Part shown: piece after piece, positions 43,786-52,282 of the stretch
How positions within the stretch are numbered: position 1 is the stretch's first letter
Layout of the letters: each line of letters begins with the position of its first letter
From: Pleurocapsa sp. PCC 7319
GTDB taxonomy: Bacteria; Cyanobacteriota; Cyanobacteriia; Cyanobacteriales; Xenococcaceae
Assembly: GCF_000332195.1 (NCBI RefSeq)
Contig: NZ_KB235922.1
Location: 3,321,322-3,385,321 of the forward strand
DNA length: 64,000 nt
Direction of reading: 5' to 3'
Position numbers and translations under genes: made by a program
Notes under the pieces: generated by a model
What the model was told of the DNA's origin: nothing
Databases searched by the model: none
Seen by the model: only the letters and a program-made list of their open reading frames with translations

Positions 43786-45132
43786 TTACTGATTGCTGAG
43801 TCTTGGAGGAAAATACAGTTTATATAGATCGCAGCTAGGAATAACCCGATTCCCTCCTTTAGACCATTGAATTAATCCCATACGATAAAGTTGATAAGCT
43901 AAAAGAGTATCTATTTGTATTGGCTCGGGACTATTTAATATATCGAGAAACACCTTGGTTAATTTACTGTTAGATTTCAAATTAATTAAATGCTGTCGAA
44001 GATAGCTACTATAAATTCCCATATCTGTTGCAGCTTGTTGTAATAGTTCGGCTAAACTTTGTTCTGGATTATGTACTAAATGGGACAAGGCTAAATCAAC
44101 TAGGTAAGGATGTCCTCCAGTTATCTGCATTAAATATTTAATATCTTGAGCAGATAAATCTAATTGATATAGCTGGGTTAATTCTTCTACTTGTTTTTGA
44201 TTAAAGGGTTGCAATTCAACAGGCAAACCAACGTTAAAAGGAGACTGGTTTATATCTAGAGAGCCAAAGTCTTCCGTAGAATACACGACCACTAATTTTA
44301 ATTGTTCCCAAAGCTCATCATTATTCGCCTCTTCATGCCAACTCCGTAATAGATAAAAGAAATCTTGACTAATATCTGGGTAATTTAATAGACGATCTAC
44401 TTCATCTAACCCCAAAACTAAAGGAGTATCATTATCTTGTAATAACATCTCTAAATATCGGGTACAACTGAGCATACTTCCCCGATCTTCATTCCAGAAT
44501 CGATCTAATTGATGATTAACATCTAGCGAATCACTAAGGTAAACACAAAACCAACGTAAAAATTGCTCTAAACTACTAAATTTATCTCGTTCTATTTGTA
44601 ATAAATTAATATGAACTGTTCGATATGCTTGTTTATCGGCATAGGCAAGAACATTATTCAACAGCGAAGTCTTACCCATTTTGCTGGGGGCTTTTATTCT
44701 GATTAAAGCTCCTGGTTGCAAAATAGTTTGATAGCATTCTGAGGCTACAGTTAATTGACACTGTTTTGATCCTTCAATTAAATAGGTGTTATTCAGATGA
44801 TTTGCCGTTGATAGCTGATAGCTTTCTAGTGGATAATTTTTAAAATCTTGTAATAACCAATCCCTTAAAATAGTAAAATTTCCTGCACCTTTACTAAGAG
44901 TAAAACAATAAGGTTTGAATTTTTGATAAATTTTTGTTGAATGTTTCGTAAAAGCTTCACAACTATTTACATCACTTTGTTGCCAAATATCTTCTATTTT
45001 ATGCAGCCAATTATCTTGAGAAAATCGTGTTAAAAAAACTCTAGTTTGAGCTGGTGTTAGATTTAGCTCCACAGCTTTAGCTTCAAGAAATTTATTCCAA
45101 GATGTTTGGTCGTATCCAAGTAGAGATAACAT
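43786..45132 (-). CDS. AAA-like (AAA_35) ATPase without a sensor domain
   Basis: A 448-aa protein. The first ~70 residues (MLSLLGYDQTSWNKFLEAKA) form a helical, possibly DNA- or protein-binding, domain. After it comes the AAA_35 ATPase: GALIRIKAPSKMGKTSLLNN (Walker A), LVLGLDEVDRLLNYPDIS (Walker B), LVVVYSTEDFGSLDINQSPF (sensor region) and GGHPYLVDLALSHL, then a winged-helix end, IPSCDLYKLYFP. It has no WD40 or TPR tail, whereas its operon partner has both ATPase and WD40. The start is set at the ATG 45130-45132, because GAGGAGAG (complement of 45141-45148) stands 8 nt upstream; an in-frame TTG at 45150 would overlap that site. Confidence 0.87.
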   Translation of the reverse strand: MLSLLGYDQTSWNKFLEAKAVELNLTPAQTRVFLTRFSQDNWLHKIEDIWQQSDVNSCEAFTKHSTKIYQKFKPYCFTLSKGAGNFTILRDWLLQDFKNYPLESYQLSTANHLNNTYLIEGSKQCQLTVASECYQTILQPGALIRIKAPSKMGKTSLLNNVLAYADKQAYRTVHINLLQIERDKFSSLEQFLRWFCVYLSDSLDVNHQLDRFWNEDRGSMLSCTRYLEMLLQDNDTPLVLGLDEVDRLLNYPDISQDFFYLLRSWHEEANNDELWEQLKLVVVYSTEDFGSLDINQSPFNVGLPVELQPFNQKQVEELTQLYQLDLSAQDIKYLMQITGGHPYLVDLALSHLVHNPEQSLAELLQQAATDMGIYSSYLRQHLINLKSNSKLTKVFLDILNSPEPIQIDTLLAYQLYRMGLIQWSKGGNRVIPSCDLYKLYFPPRLSNQ

Positions 45133-45140
45133 ATGGACAA

Positions 45141-45148
45141 CTCTCCTC
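45141..45148 (-). promoter_or_regulatory. Ribosome binding site choosing the AAA_35 start
   Basis: GAGGAGAG on the minus strand lies 8 nt before the ATG at 45130-45132, which favours this start over the upstream TTG. Confidence 0.6.
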
Positions 45149-45353
45149 AAGTTTTATTTATCATATATAGTCTAAGACTAAAAGTAGATCCAAATAATAA
45201 AAACAATAAAAATTCCAGTTTTATTCCACTTTTGTTCTAGTTATTATTTGAAACCAATAAAAAAAATTCTATATTTTGTGGATTGGCTTGATAGTAAAGT
45301 TTCACTATATTGATGATCGAGTTTAGTAATTGCTAATAGCAACCTAACAGATC

Positions 45354-46238
45354 ATGAAAACTTTAACTACTTTTAAGCAAACCATTACTTTGGGTTTAAT
45401 TAGTTCAACTGTTTTAGTAACTCCTCTTACTAGTCAAGCTTTGACAGTGGAGGAAGTAATTAATCCTCAGAAGACAAATGACGGTTGGGTGACAGATATG
45501 GCAGATATTCTCAGCGATCGCACTGAAACTGAATTAAATCATCTAATTACTAATTTAGAGCAAGGTAATGGTACGGAAATTGCTGTGGTAACTGTTCCCG
45601 AAACTTCCCCTGCTGATTCTCCCAAAACTTTTGCTACAGAACTATTTAACTATTGGGGTATTGGAAAAGCTGAGTCAGATAACGGTATTTTGTTCTTGAT
45701 TTCAACAGGAGACAGACGTGTAGAAATTGAAACTGGTTATGGCATTGAGAGTATATTACCTGATGCCAAGGTAGGCAACATTATTGATACCAAAATCACC
45801 CCCCAATATAAACAGGGTAACTTCGACCGTGGAACTTTAGATGGCACAAATGCCTTAATTTCTGTACTGCTTTCTGTTACTAATATCCAAGACTCCTCCG
45901 AAGTAACTTTTAAGATTATTGAGCCAACTCAAGCCAATTCACTTGTAGCTCAAACCAGTAGTTTCGGAGCTATTCTATTTATTTTCTTTGTTTGTTTCAT
46001 TCTCATAGTAATTGCAAGCAACGGTGGTAGCGGTGGTAGTGGCTCTGGAAAAGGCAAAAAAAGAAAAAGCTATGGCAGTAGCTCTGGCGGCTATAGTGGC
46101 GTTTCCAGTGGTGGCGGATATAGCGGCGGTGGTTTTAGCGGCGGTGGTTTTAGCGGCGGTTCCAGTGGTGGAGGATGTAGCGGCGGCGGTTTTGGTGGCG
46201 GTTCCAGTGGTGGAGGTGGTGCAGGAGGTGGTTTTTAA
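45354..46238 (+). CDS. TPM-domain (YgcG/Psb32-like) exported protein with Gly/Ser-rich tail
   Basis: A 294-aa protein with a signal peptide (to about residue 29, SQALT). Residues about 40-165 form a TPM domain: GWVTDMADILSDRTETELNH, then GNGTEIAVVTVPET, YWGIGKAESDNGILFLIS, RVEIETGYGIESILPD. A membrane helix follows (about 203-220, GAILFIFFVCFILIVIAS), then a low-complexity tail of GGxSGG repeats. TPM proteins include the photosystem II repair factor Psb32/TLP18.3 and the enterobacterial YgcG. The Gly-rich tail makes this one YgcG-like. The tail's DNA repeats open long frames on all strands, which are artefacts. The gene is followed after 21 bp by lemA, the common partner of YgcG-type genes. 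Confidence 0.88.
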   Translation: MKTLTTFKQTITLGLISSTVLVTPLTSQALTVEEVINPQKTNDGWVTDMADILSDRTETELNHLITNLEQGNGTEIAVVTVPETSPADSPKTFATELFNYWGIGKAESDNGILFLISTGDRRVEIETGYGIESILPDAKVGNIIDTKITPQYKQGNFDRGTLDGTNALISVLLSVTNIQDSSEVTFKIIEPTQANSLVAQTSSFGAILFIFFVCFILIVIASNGGSGGSGSGKGKKRKSYGSSSGGYSGVSSGGGYSGGGFSGGGFSGGSSGGGCSGGGFGGGSSGGGGAGGGF

Positions 46239-46259
46239 AATTATCAAAACTAGAAAAAC

Positions 46260-46985
46260 ATGAAACCCACAGAATTCCGCTTCTCTTCCAATAAAGCATC
46301 TGAAATACTGGAACTAGCAGCCAGATATTACACCGCAGAAAATCAGACTTATACAGTAGCCGAATTAGTTCAAGCTGGCTCAGAAGTTCAAATACCCGAT
46401 CGCCTGATTAGAAAAGCGATCGCCGATCTGGGACAACAACAACAGCAGCAACTCGAACAACGAAGAAAAGTCAAATCTTGCCTGGGAATGGTTATTGGTT
46501 TTAGTTTAATTTTGACTAGTGCGATCGCTTCTTGGAGTGCCTTTACTTATAACCATCTAGTTACTGTGAGCAATAGAGTTGAAACTGCCCAAAAACAAGT
46601 AGAAAATCAACTGCAAAGACGAGCCGACCTCATTCCTCAGTTGGTTAACCTGAGCAAAACTTACACTAATCACAAACAAAAAATTATTACCCAATTAGTT
46701 CAAGCCAGACAAGGCTACTTAAAGGCAGATAATTTAGAGGAAAAAATCACGGCGATCGCTAAGTTAGACGAAACAATACGTAATTTTGCTCATTATGCCT
46801 CGACCAACCAGCAACTAAACTCTAGCCCACTGTTCATCAATCTTCAGTATGAAATTACTGGTACAGAAAACCGTTTGGCAGTGGAGAGAATGCGATATAA
46901 CCAGACAGTCCAAAAATATAACCAAGAAATACAACAGTTTCCTCAATCTCTAATAGCCACAACTTTTCATTTTGAACCGCTATAG
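46260..46985 (+). CDS. LemA-family protein with N-terminal extension
   Basis: A 241-aa membrane protein. Residues 1-60 form an extra helical domain (KASEILELAARYYTAENQTY, then TVAELVQAGSEVQIPDRLIR), of a type found as a stand-alone N-terminal module in several cyanobacterial membrane proteins. A membrane helix follows at about 76-96 (GMVIGFSLILTSAIASWSAF). The LemA helical domain (about 97-235) has VETAQKQVENQLQRRADLIP, QLVNLSKTY and a C-terminal YNQTVQKYNQEIQQFP. LemA proteins often accompany TPM/YgcG proteins, as here, suggesting a joint envelope function that is still unproven. The 21-bp spacing implies one transcript. Confidence 0.88.
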   Translation: MKPTEFRFSSNKASEILELAARYYTAENQTYTVAELVQAGSEVQIPDRLIRKAIADLGQQQQQQLEQRRKVKSCLGMVIGFSLILTSAIASWSAFTYNHLVTVSNRVETAQKQVENQLQRRADLIPQLVNLSKTYTNHKQKIITQLVQARQGYLKADNLEEKITAIAKLDETIRNFAHYASTNQQLNSSPLFINLQYEITGTENRLAVERMRYNQTVQKYNQEIQQFPQSLIATTFHFEPL

Positions 46986-47032
46986 ATTTTTAAATTTTGG
47001 CTTCAAAACTTACTAAATGTTTGAGGAATAAA

Positions 47033-47060
47033 TATAGCTTTTCTCGTATTAATGAGATAC
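47033..47060. repeat. Family C repeat, left part only
   Basis: TATAGCTTTTCTCG then TATTAATGAGATAC is closely similar to the left parts of the elements at 5002 and 22395. Two GGGAATA-like heptamers follow at about 47078-47090. No matching right arm was found before the RTX gene. Confidence 0.4.
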
Positions 47061-47136
47061 ACCTTGCTGGAGTCAGGGAATAGGGAATTAAGAGTTTAAG
47101 AATTTATACAATCAATTTTTTCAGGAGGTAGAAATA

Positions 47137-47682
47137 ATGTCTACTATCGAAGGTACTTTGTTTGATGATAATTTGGTAGGAACTGCCACAGATAATTCTA
47201 TATTTGGCTATGAAGGAGATGATACTTTATCTGGTTTGGACGGTGACGATCTTTTAGATGGCTGGACTGGTAACGATGAGCTATTAGGAGATTTTGGCAA
47301 CGATATCTTGCTAGGATACACAGGCAATGATAGCTTGCTAGGAGGTACAGGTAATGATCTTCTTGCAGGAGAAGCTGGGGACGATCTGCTCAACGGTTAT
47401 GGTCAGACTGAACTAGAATATGACACTTTAAGCGGTGGTGTTGGTGCAGATATCTTTGTACTTGGTGATATGTCTGGAGTTTATTACGCAGAACTTGGCT
47501 TTGCAACTATTAGCGATTTTGAATGGATTGAAGGAGATAAAATTCAAGTATTTGGCAGTGCTAGCGATTATTCTCTCTCCGAATTTGATGGTGGTATGGA
47601 TATTTACTATCAGAATGACTTAATTGGATATGTAGAAAACACCACTGATGTTCTACTAGAGAGTGATTTTATCTTTGTTTGA
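47137..47682 (+). CDS. RTX (haemolysin-type calcium-binding repeat) protein
   Basis: A 181-aa protein with about seven glycine/aspartate nonapeptide repeats (residues 20-90: [20 protein letters not shown], then [20 protein letters not shown]), which bind calcium and fold as a beta-roll. The C-terminal ~85 residues ([20 protein letters not shown]...) are the usual post-repeat region carrying a type I secretion signal. There is no N-terminal signal peptide, consistent with type I export. No catalytic domain is present, so it is probably a surface or matrix protein. AGGAGGT (47123-47129) lies 7 nt before the ATG, a strong ribosome binding site. No ABC exporter is adjacent. Confidence 0.92.
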   Translation: MSTIEGTLFDDNLVGTATDNSIFGYEGDDTLSGLDGDDLLDGWTGNDELLGDFGNDILLGYTGNDSLLGGTGNDLLAGEAGDDLLNGYGQTELEYDTLSGGVGADIFVLGDMSGVYYAELGFATISDFEWIEGDKIQVFGSASDYSLSEFDGGMDIYYQNDLIGYVENTTDVLLESDFIFV

Positions 47683-47785
47683 GTCAAAATAACTATGGTA
47701 CAAAAGCGATCGCGATTATTAAGGCGATTGGGCGAAGCCCACGCTACGCGATTGGCTCTGCCACCGCGCAAAGCGCGATCGCAAG

Positions 47786-47891
47786 TATAGCAATACGAAC
47801 TTTTATTAGGACGCTCATTACTCGTTACTCGTTACTCATTACCTACGAGCAATCAAATGAACTTGTCCTAACGTAACTTTGTACGGCTATA
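47786..47891. repeat. Inverted-repeat element with STRR interior, family B copy 1
   Basis: Nested inverted arms: TATAGC (47786-47791) with GCTATA (47886-47891), and TTAGGAC (47806-47812) with GTCCTAA (47865-47871). The interior carries GTTACTC heptamers. The same nested layout occurs at 54414-54533 with a different heptamer. Confidence 0.5.
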
Positions 47892-47918
47892 ACTTATATG
47901 TGGTTGAAAAGATGAAAA

Positions 47919-48328
47919 ATGACCGATATCTATGAGCTGTTAATTTGTATAGGAAGCGGTTTAATTCTCTTGATTCTTGTATCGGGATTGATAGGAAATA
48001 ATATTATTTGCATTGAAGTTCCTTGCTAGCCAAGAAATTAGAAACAGAGGATTATCTGCGCTAGGGCATAGCGTGGTTCAAAATGTCTGCGGACTGGATG
48101 CGACGGGGAGTATTGGTAACAGTATTCTAGTTGGCACAGGACGAAGCAGAAAGACCAACTTGCGAGAGTTGGAATCCCCCGCTATAGCGCGATAGCGTTT
48201 AGCGGTGGGAGGATGTCAATGAGGAAGCAGAGCAAGATGCTCAGAAAAAGCTACTTTTAAAACAGCAGGAAGTTGAAGTTGCTGATATTAATCGCCAGAC
48301 TATTGTAGAAAAGGCTAAACAAACATAG
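47919..48328 (+). pseudogene. Small membrane-protein gene interrupted by an IS relic
   Basis: From the ATG at 47919 the frame reads MTDIYELLICIGSGLILLIL then VSGLIGNNIICIE, one membrane helix, and stops at 48027-48029 soon after entering IS-derived sequence. Directly after the IS right end, an open frame (48221-48328) reads EEAEQDAQKKLLLKQQEVEV then ADINRQTIVEKAKQT and stops. It has the charged helical look of a cytoplasmic tail. The simplest reading is one small gene (N-terminal helix plus coiled tail) split by insertion and partial loss of the IS. I cannot name the product. Confidence 0.45.
48022..48219 (+). mobile_element. IS200/IS605 relic: tnpB 3' end plus right terminus
   Basis: The frame ending at 48195 reads SQEIRNRGLSALGHSVVQNV then CGLDATGS, and closes with RSRKTNLRELESPAIAR. 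This has the style of the C-terminus of cyanobacterial TnpB proteins. The right end follows: hairpin CCAACTTGCGAGAGTTGG (about 48158-48175), then GAAT, then a CCCCCGCTA...TAGCGGTGGG hairpin and TCAA at 48216-48219, the IS608-type right cleavage site. The remainder of tnpB, any tnpA and the left end are missing. In intact elements this 3' segment encodes the TnpB guide (omega/reRNA) scaffold. Confidence 0.6.
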
Positions 48329-48354
48329 ATTAGAAGAACGATTACTTTTCATGA

Positions 48355-50856
48355 TCAGAATTTAGTTTTGACTTGAACGCCATAGGTGGCGGGGTTGCCA
48401 AAGCTAGCAATTTGACCCAGAGAACCAAAATCAAATGCCGTGGTTAGATACTCAGTATCGAAGATATTATTGGCAAAGAAATAAATGCCATAATTTTTTT
48501 GTTCGTAACCAATACGGGCGTTAACTAAAGTATAGGGATCTCGTTTAAATTCATTGGGATTATCAAAGAAACTCGTGCCAACTCCCTGTAATTCCAGTCT
48601 GGTAAATAAACCAAAATCCGCTCGGTACTGTAAAGCGAGATTGTAGGTATAATCGGGAACGTAGGGCAGATTGTTATCTTCAAGTTCTTCATTACCAAAG
48701 GGATTGCTAAAATCCTCAAAAGTGGCATTCACATACCCAAAACCCGCGATCGCCTCAAAGCCTTTAAAGAGAATAGCCTTAACTTCAACTTCAACCCCCG
48801 CTATATCTGCATCGACGTTAGCCACTTGACGAGCAAAGCTATTGACATCAAGAGCGTTTATTTGAAAATCATTTACGGGACTATAAAAAGCAGCTAAGTT
48901 AAGTTTGAGGCGATCTTTGAGGAAAGAAGATTTGAGACCGATCTCGTAGTTCGTCGAGGTTTCCGTATCAAAGGTTAACAACTCTTCCACATCGGCAAAA
49001 TAATTCACTCCTGCAGGTTTGTAGCCACGGGCGATCGAAGCATAAGTCATTAAATTGGGATTAAAGCGATATTGGGCGACAAAACGCGGTAGGACGATAT
49101 CGTCATCTTGTTCGATATCATTAAAACTAGTAACAGTGCGTCCGAAACCCGTAAAGTCGGAAATAGTACGATTGTTTAAAGTGCTATCAAAACTCTCATA
49201 ACGCAATCCTGCGGTTAGGGTTAGGGGTTCAACTGGCTTATAGCTAACTTGACCAAAGAAAGCTAGGGTATTCTCGTCAATTTCCGCTTCAGTAAGAGTT
49301 ATTCCCGCGTCGGTAATAAAGCTACTGTCGTTAACCTCAAAATCTCTAAATTCTAAATAACTCCCTGCTAACCATTGAAATCTGCTTTTTTGATTGGGAG
49401 ATTGAAAGCGAATTTCTTGGCTAAGGGAGTCGGAATCAACATCAAATACTTGAATGGCAGTATTGTCTGTCGGTGGACTAAAAATATCCACATCCGCTTC
49501 AAAATCTGAACTGGAAAAGCGTCTGGCGGAAATGGAAGTTAGGCGAAAGGCATCGTGCTTATAGTCGACTCTAACGGACTGAGTATCGGTATTAACATTA
49601 GTAAAACCATCAAATTCCTGTTCGATCTCAAAAGGATCTTCGGCATCTAAAGCTACAAACGGCTGCGCGCCATCGTTATAGTCGTCTACAGAAGCATTAA
49701 ACGCCACCTTCAAATCTTCTGTTGGAGTCCAGAGTAACTTACCTCTTGCGGTCAATCCCGATTGGGAATCGATATCTCGATCTAAAAAAGTATTTTCCGT
49801 AAAACCATCACGATTGTTGTAACGTCCTGAAAGACGAAAAGTTAACTTATCTTTGACAATCGGCGAACTGACGCTAGCCTGTAGTTCGTAGCTGTTAAAA
49901 TTACCGTAACTAATTCCTCCGTCAAATTCCAACTCCTCCGCTGGTGGTTTGGTAATAATGTTAACTACCCCTGCTTGAGCATTTCTACCGTAAAGAGTAG
50001 CCTGTGCGCCTCTAAGTACCTCCACTCGCTCGATTGGGTAGACATTTAAGCCTAAGAAATTAGTGTAGTCATAGGGAACATCATCAATATAAAATGCTAC
50101 CGAGTCGCGAGAGATAAAGTTAAAGTTACTGAATCCTCGCACACTATAAGTAACAAAGTTACGACTGGGGGTATAGGTGGTAAAGTTGGGAGTATTCTCG
50201 GAAATATCTCTAAAACTGTCAATATTAGCGTCTTCTGCTTCTTGTTCGCCAATGGAAGTAATACTTATGGGTACATCTTGCAGTCGTTCGGGTTTTTTCT
50301 CGGCCGTAACAATAACATCTATTACCTGGTCTGGTTGTGTTTGAACATCTGCTACTGGTAGGGGTGGGGTAGCGTTAACAATCAAACCACCATTGCTGGT
50401 TATTATTTTGCTGGTCGGCAATCCTTCTGTCCCAGAAATAATAACTCTAACTCGATTTCCTGGTAAGGCGATCGCTTTTACTTGTGAGATTCCCGTCGCG
50501 GGATTTTTCCGTACAAAGCTAGGTTCTGCTAACTGAAGTTGGGCATTAGCAAAATCAATAACTACACTGTTGCCTTGACTGTATTTAACACGACGTAGCC
50601 TTTTACCATCAACAGTATTGATCGCCAGTTCGACTCCTGTAGCTGTCGGTTGCAGTTCGACATTGGTAATGATTATCGCTGAATTATTTAACTGCGCTCG
50701 CGCAGCGTACCCTTTGGGTAATCGCCATTGCTTAACCGTAATCGCAGGAAATTCAGTTTGCTCGGGCTGTTCGGTAGCAGATGCTTGATTAATAATATTG
50801 CCGAGAGATAACAATGACAAATTTAAAACTAGCCCTAGATATAATTTTTGCTTCAC
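48355..50856 (-). CDS. TonB-dependent receptor with N-terminal AMIN domain
   Basis: An 833-aa outer-membrane active transporter. Signal peptide 1-27 (QASA-TE). An AMIN domain spans about 55-165 (NVELQPTATGVELAINTVDG). A TonB box (IDVIVTAEK, about 183-191) precedes the plug (about 195-310: VPISITSIGEQEAEDANIDS, and VEVLRGAQATLYGRNAQAGV then VNIITKPP). The 22-strand barrel runs to the C-terminal Phe (VQVKTKF). The AMIN-plug-barrel order is typical of cyanobacterial siderophore and iron receptors, so ferric-siderophore uptake is likely but the ligand is not shown. A TonB-like gene lies 300 bp upstream on the same strand. Confidence 0.95.
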   Translation of the reverse strand: MKQKLYLGLVLNLSLLSLGNIINQASATEQPEQTEFPAITVKQWRLPKGYAARAQLNNSAIIITNVELQPTATGVELAINTVDGKRLRRVKYSQGNSVVIDFANAQLQLAEPSFVRKNPATGISQVKAIALPGNRVRVIISGTEGLPTSKIITSNGGLIVNATPPLPVADVQTQPDQVIDVIVTAEKKPERLQDVPISITSIGEQEAEDANIDSFRDISENTPNFTTYTPSRNFVTYSVRGFSNFNFISRDSVAFYIDDVPYDYTNFLGLNVYPIERVEVLRGAQATLYGRNAQAGVVNIITKPPAEELEFDGGISYGNFNSYELQASVSSPIVKDKLTFRLSGRYNNRDGFTENTFLDRDIDSQSGLTARGKLLWTPTEDLKVAFNASVDDYNDGAQPFVALDAEDPFEIEQEFDGFTNVNTDTQSVRVDYKHDAFRLTSISARRFSSSDFEADVDIFSPPTDNTAIQVFDVDSDSLSQEIRFQSPNQKSRFQWLAGSYLEFRDFEVNDSSFITDAGITLTEAEIDENTLAFFGQVSYKPVEPLTLTAGLRYESFDSTLNNRTISDFTGFGRTVTSFNDIEQDDDIVLPRFVAQYRFNPNLMTYASIARGYKPAGVNYFADVEELLTFDTETSTNYEIGLKSSFLKDRLKLNLAAFYSPVNDFQINALDVNSFARQVANVDADIAGVEVEVKAILFKGFEAIAGFGYVNATFEDFSNPFGNEELEDNNLPYVPDYTYNLALQYRADFGLFTRLELQGVGTSFFDNPNEFKRDPYTLVNARIGYEQKNYGIYFFANNIFDTEYLTTAFDFGSLGQIASFGNPATYGVQVKTKF

Positions 50857-51156
50857 TTTGATTTTAAAAGCCCAAAATAATAGATGCTGCTGGATGTGTG
50901 TCTCGCGCGGTTGTTATCTCAGCAGTTTGTTAAGTTAATAATCTTGTAATCTAGCAGTCAAAAATATTCAAAGCAAAAGACATCCTGTCGTAGATCAATT
51001 ATTGCTAATTTCGTATCCATCAAAACAAAATTGGCAGACTACTGCTACGTCAACTAATTAATGATGGATATATTTTTACAGTTAAAAACTATCCTTTAAC
51101 CTTTTCTCCTTTCCCTTTACCCGTCAATTTTTAATTGACAGAATACTACTAATCCC
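50857..51156. other. Gap between TonB and receptor genes
   Basis: 300 bp with no recognisable gene. I looked for a Fur-type operator (AATAATAAT-like palindromes) and found only loosely similar AT-rich words, none convincing. Confidence 0.4.
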
Positions 51157-52206
51157 TCACCATTCATCCAAATCAGGAACGGCAAAACTAAGATTAATTT
51201 GGACTATGGCGCGATCGCGGTCGATTTTACTAAACTCCATTTGTTTGGCAGCTTCTAAAGCTTCGTTATCTACGAGAAAATTACCGCTAGAAACGGCAAT
51301 CTCAGCATCAATAACTTGACCACCACGATCAATTGTCAGTTGAATTCCTGCCGTACCTTCTGAGCCATCTAAAACATCGGGATATTCTGGTTGGCAGTTG
51401 TCTTCACAGGCAATAGATAAAGGTGCTGGGGATTCATTAGCGGTATTGTTAGCAGCATTAGTCTGGCTACGATCCGTACTGTTGGTTTGAGGAGAATTGC
51501 TGGGATTACTCAATGCCGAAGTTTCTAAATTGCGTTCTGAGTTGTTAGGCGATCGCTTTTTGGCTATTGGTTTTTTTAATGGGGATGCTGGAGGTTTTAC
51601 TGGTTTATCGAGGGCGGAAATACGTTGTTTCTTAGCTAAATTATCATTCTCTAGGGGTTTATTATTTTCAGTTGGTTCTATTTTTGGTTCGGCAGTCGGG
51701 CGATCGCTATTACCATCTAGCTTTACTGGAGTCGGCGATGTAACTGGAGTTTTATTCTTAGTTAATAGGGATGAATCAGGTTTTGTAGCAGTTGTAGGAG
51801 ATTTGGTTTGCGATGTTTCGGTTATAGTCTTCGGCGTTGTGGGAGGTTTGACTGGAGATTCTGACGGTGTCGGTGATGGTTTGACTTCGGGTGGAGGATT
51901 GATAGCGGTTGTTTGCAATGTGGATGCCTCTGAAGGTGCTTTTGGTGCAACAACTTGAGAATCTTGAGTCGATCTAGAGGAGAGATTTGGCGAAGACGTA
52001 CTTGAAGATGCTTTTAGATTTGGCTTTTTATCTAGTTCGACAATGGTTATAGGAGTCAGCAGTTTTTCTTCCTCTACAGACACTAACTCTTTGGCTTTGA
52101 AGCGAGATAAAACTAAGGCGATCGCTCCATGTATAAATAAAGAAAGCAACAAGCCTAATATTAGATCATTTCTCTCTTGTTGCTGTCTGTTATAAGAATT
52201 AGACAT
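51157..52206 (-). CDS. TonB-family energy transducer
   Basis: A 349-aa protein that couples the plasma-membrane proton gradient to an outer-membrane receptor. A single N-terminal membrane helix (about 16-36, LGLLLSLFIHGAIALVLS) contains the SxxxH pattern required for ExbB/ExbD coupling. A long Pro/Ser/Thr/Lys-rich periplasmic spacer (about 60-270) follows, then a C-terminal TonB domain (about 275-345: ACEDNCQPEYPDVLDGSEGT, then AGIQLTIDRGGQVIDAEIAV, ALEAAKQMEFSKIDRD). The YP motif in EYPDVL is conserved. It is encoded directly upstream of its likely client receptor, with the same orientation. exbB and exbD are not in the window. Confidence 0.92.
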   Translation of the reverse strand: MSNSYNRQQQERNDLILGLLLSLFIHGAIALVLSRFKAKELVSVEEEKLLTPITIVELDKKPNLKASSSTSSPNLSSRSTQDSQVVAPKAPSEASTLQTTAINPPPEVKPSPTPSESPVKPPTTPKTITETSQTKSPTTATKPDSSLLTKNKTPVTSPTPVKLDGNSDRPTAEPKIEPTENNKPLENDNLAKKQRISALDKPVKPPASPLKKPIAKKRSPNNSERNLETSALSNPSNSPQTNSTDRSQTNAANNTANESPAPLSIACEDNCQPEYPDVLDGSEGTAGIQLTIDRGGQVIDAEIAVSSGNFLVDNEALEAAKQMEFSKIDRDRAIVQINLSFAVPDLDEW

Positions 52207-52282
52207 TCAGGTCATAGAAAGTGGTTATTTCCAGCTTACTACTTGTCCCTTTTCTGATCCCGAACTCAGGTTGGGTTATATG

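Noticed and set aside
45975-46263. Long extra frames in the Gly/Ser tail region of the TPM gene
   Set aside because: They arise from the low-complexity GGC/GGT repeats, which are open in several frames.
50857-51156. Fur box upstream of the TonB-dependent receptor
   Set aside because: No convincing 19-bp AT-rich palindrome could be found by eye.
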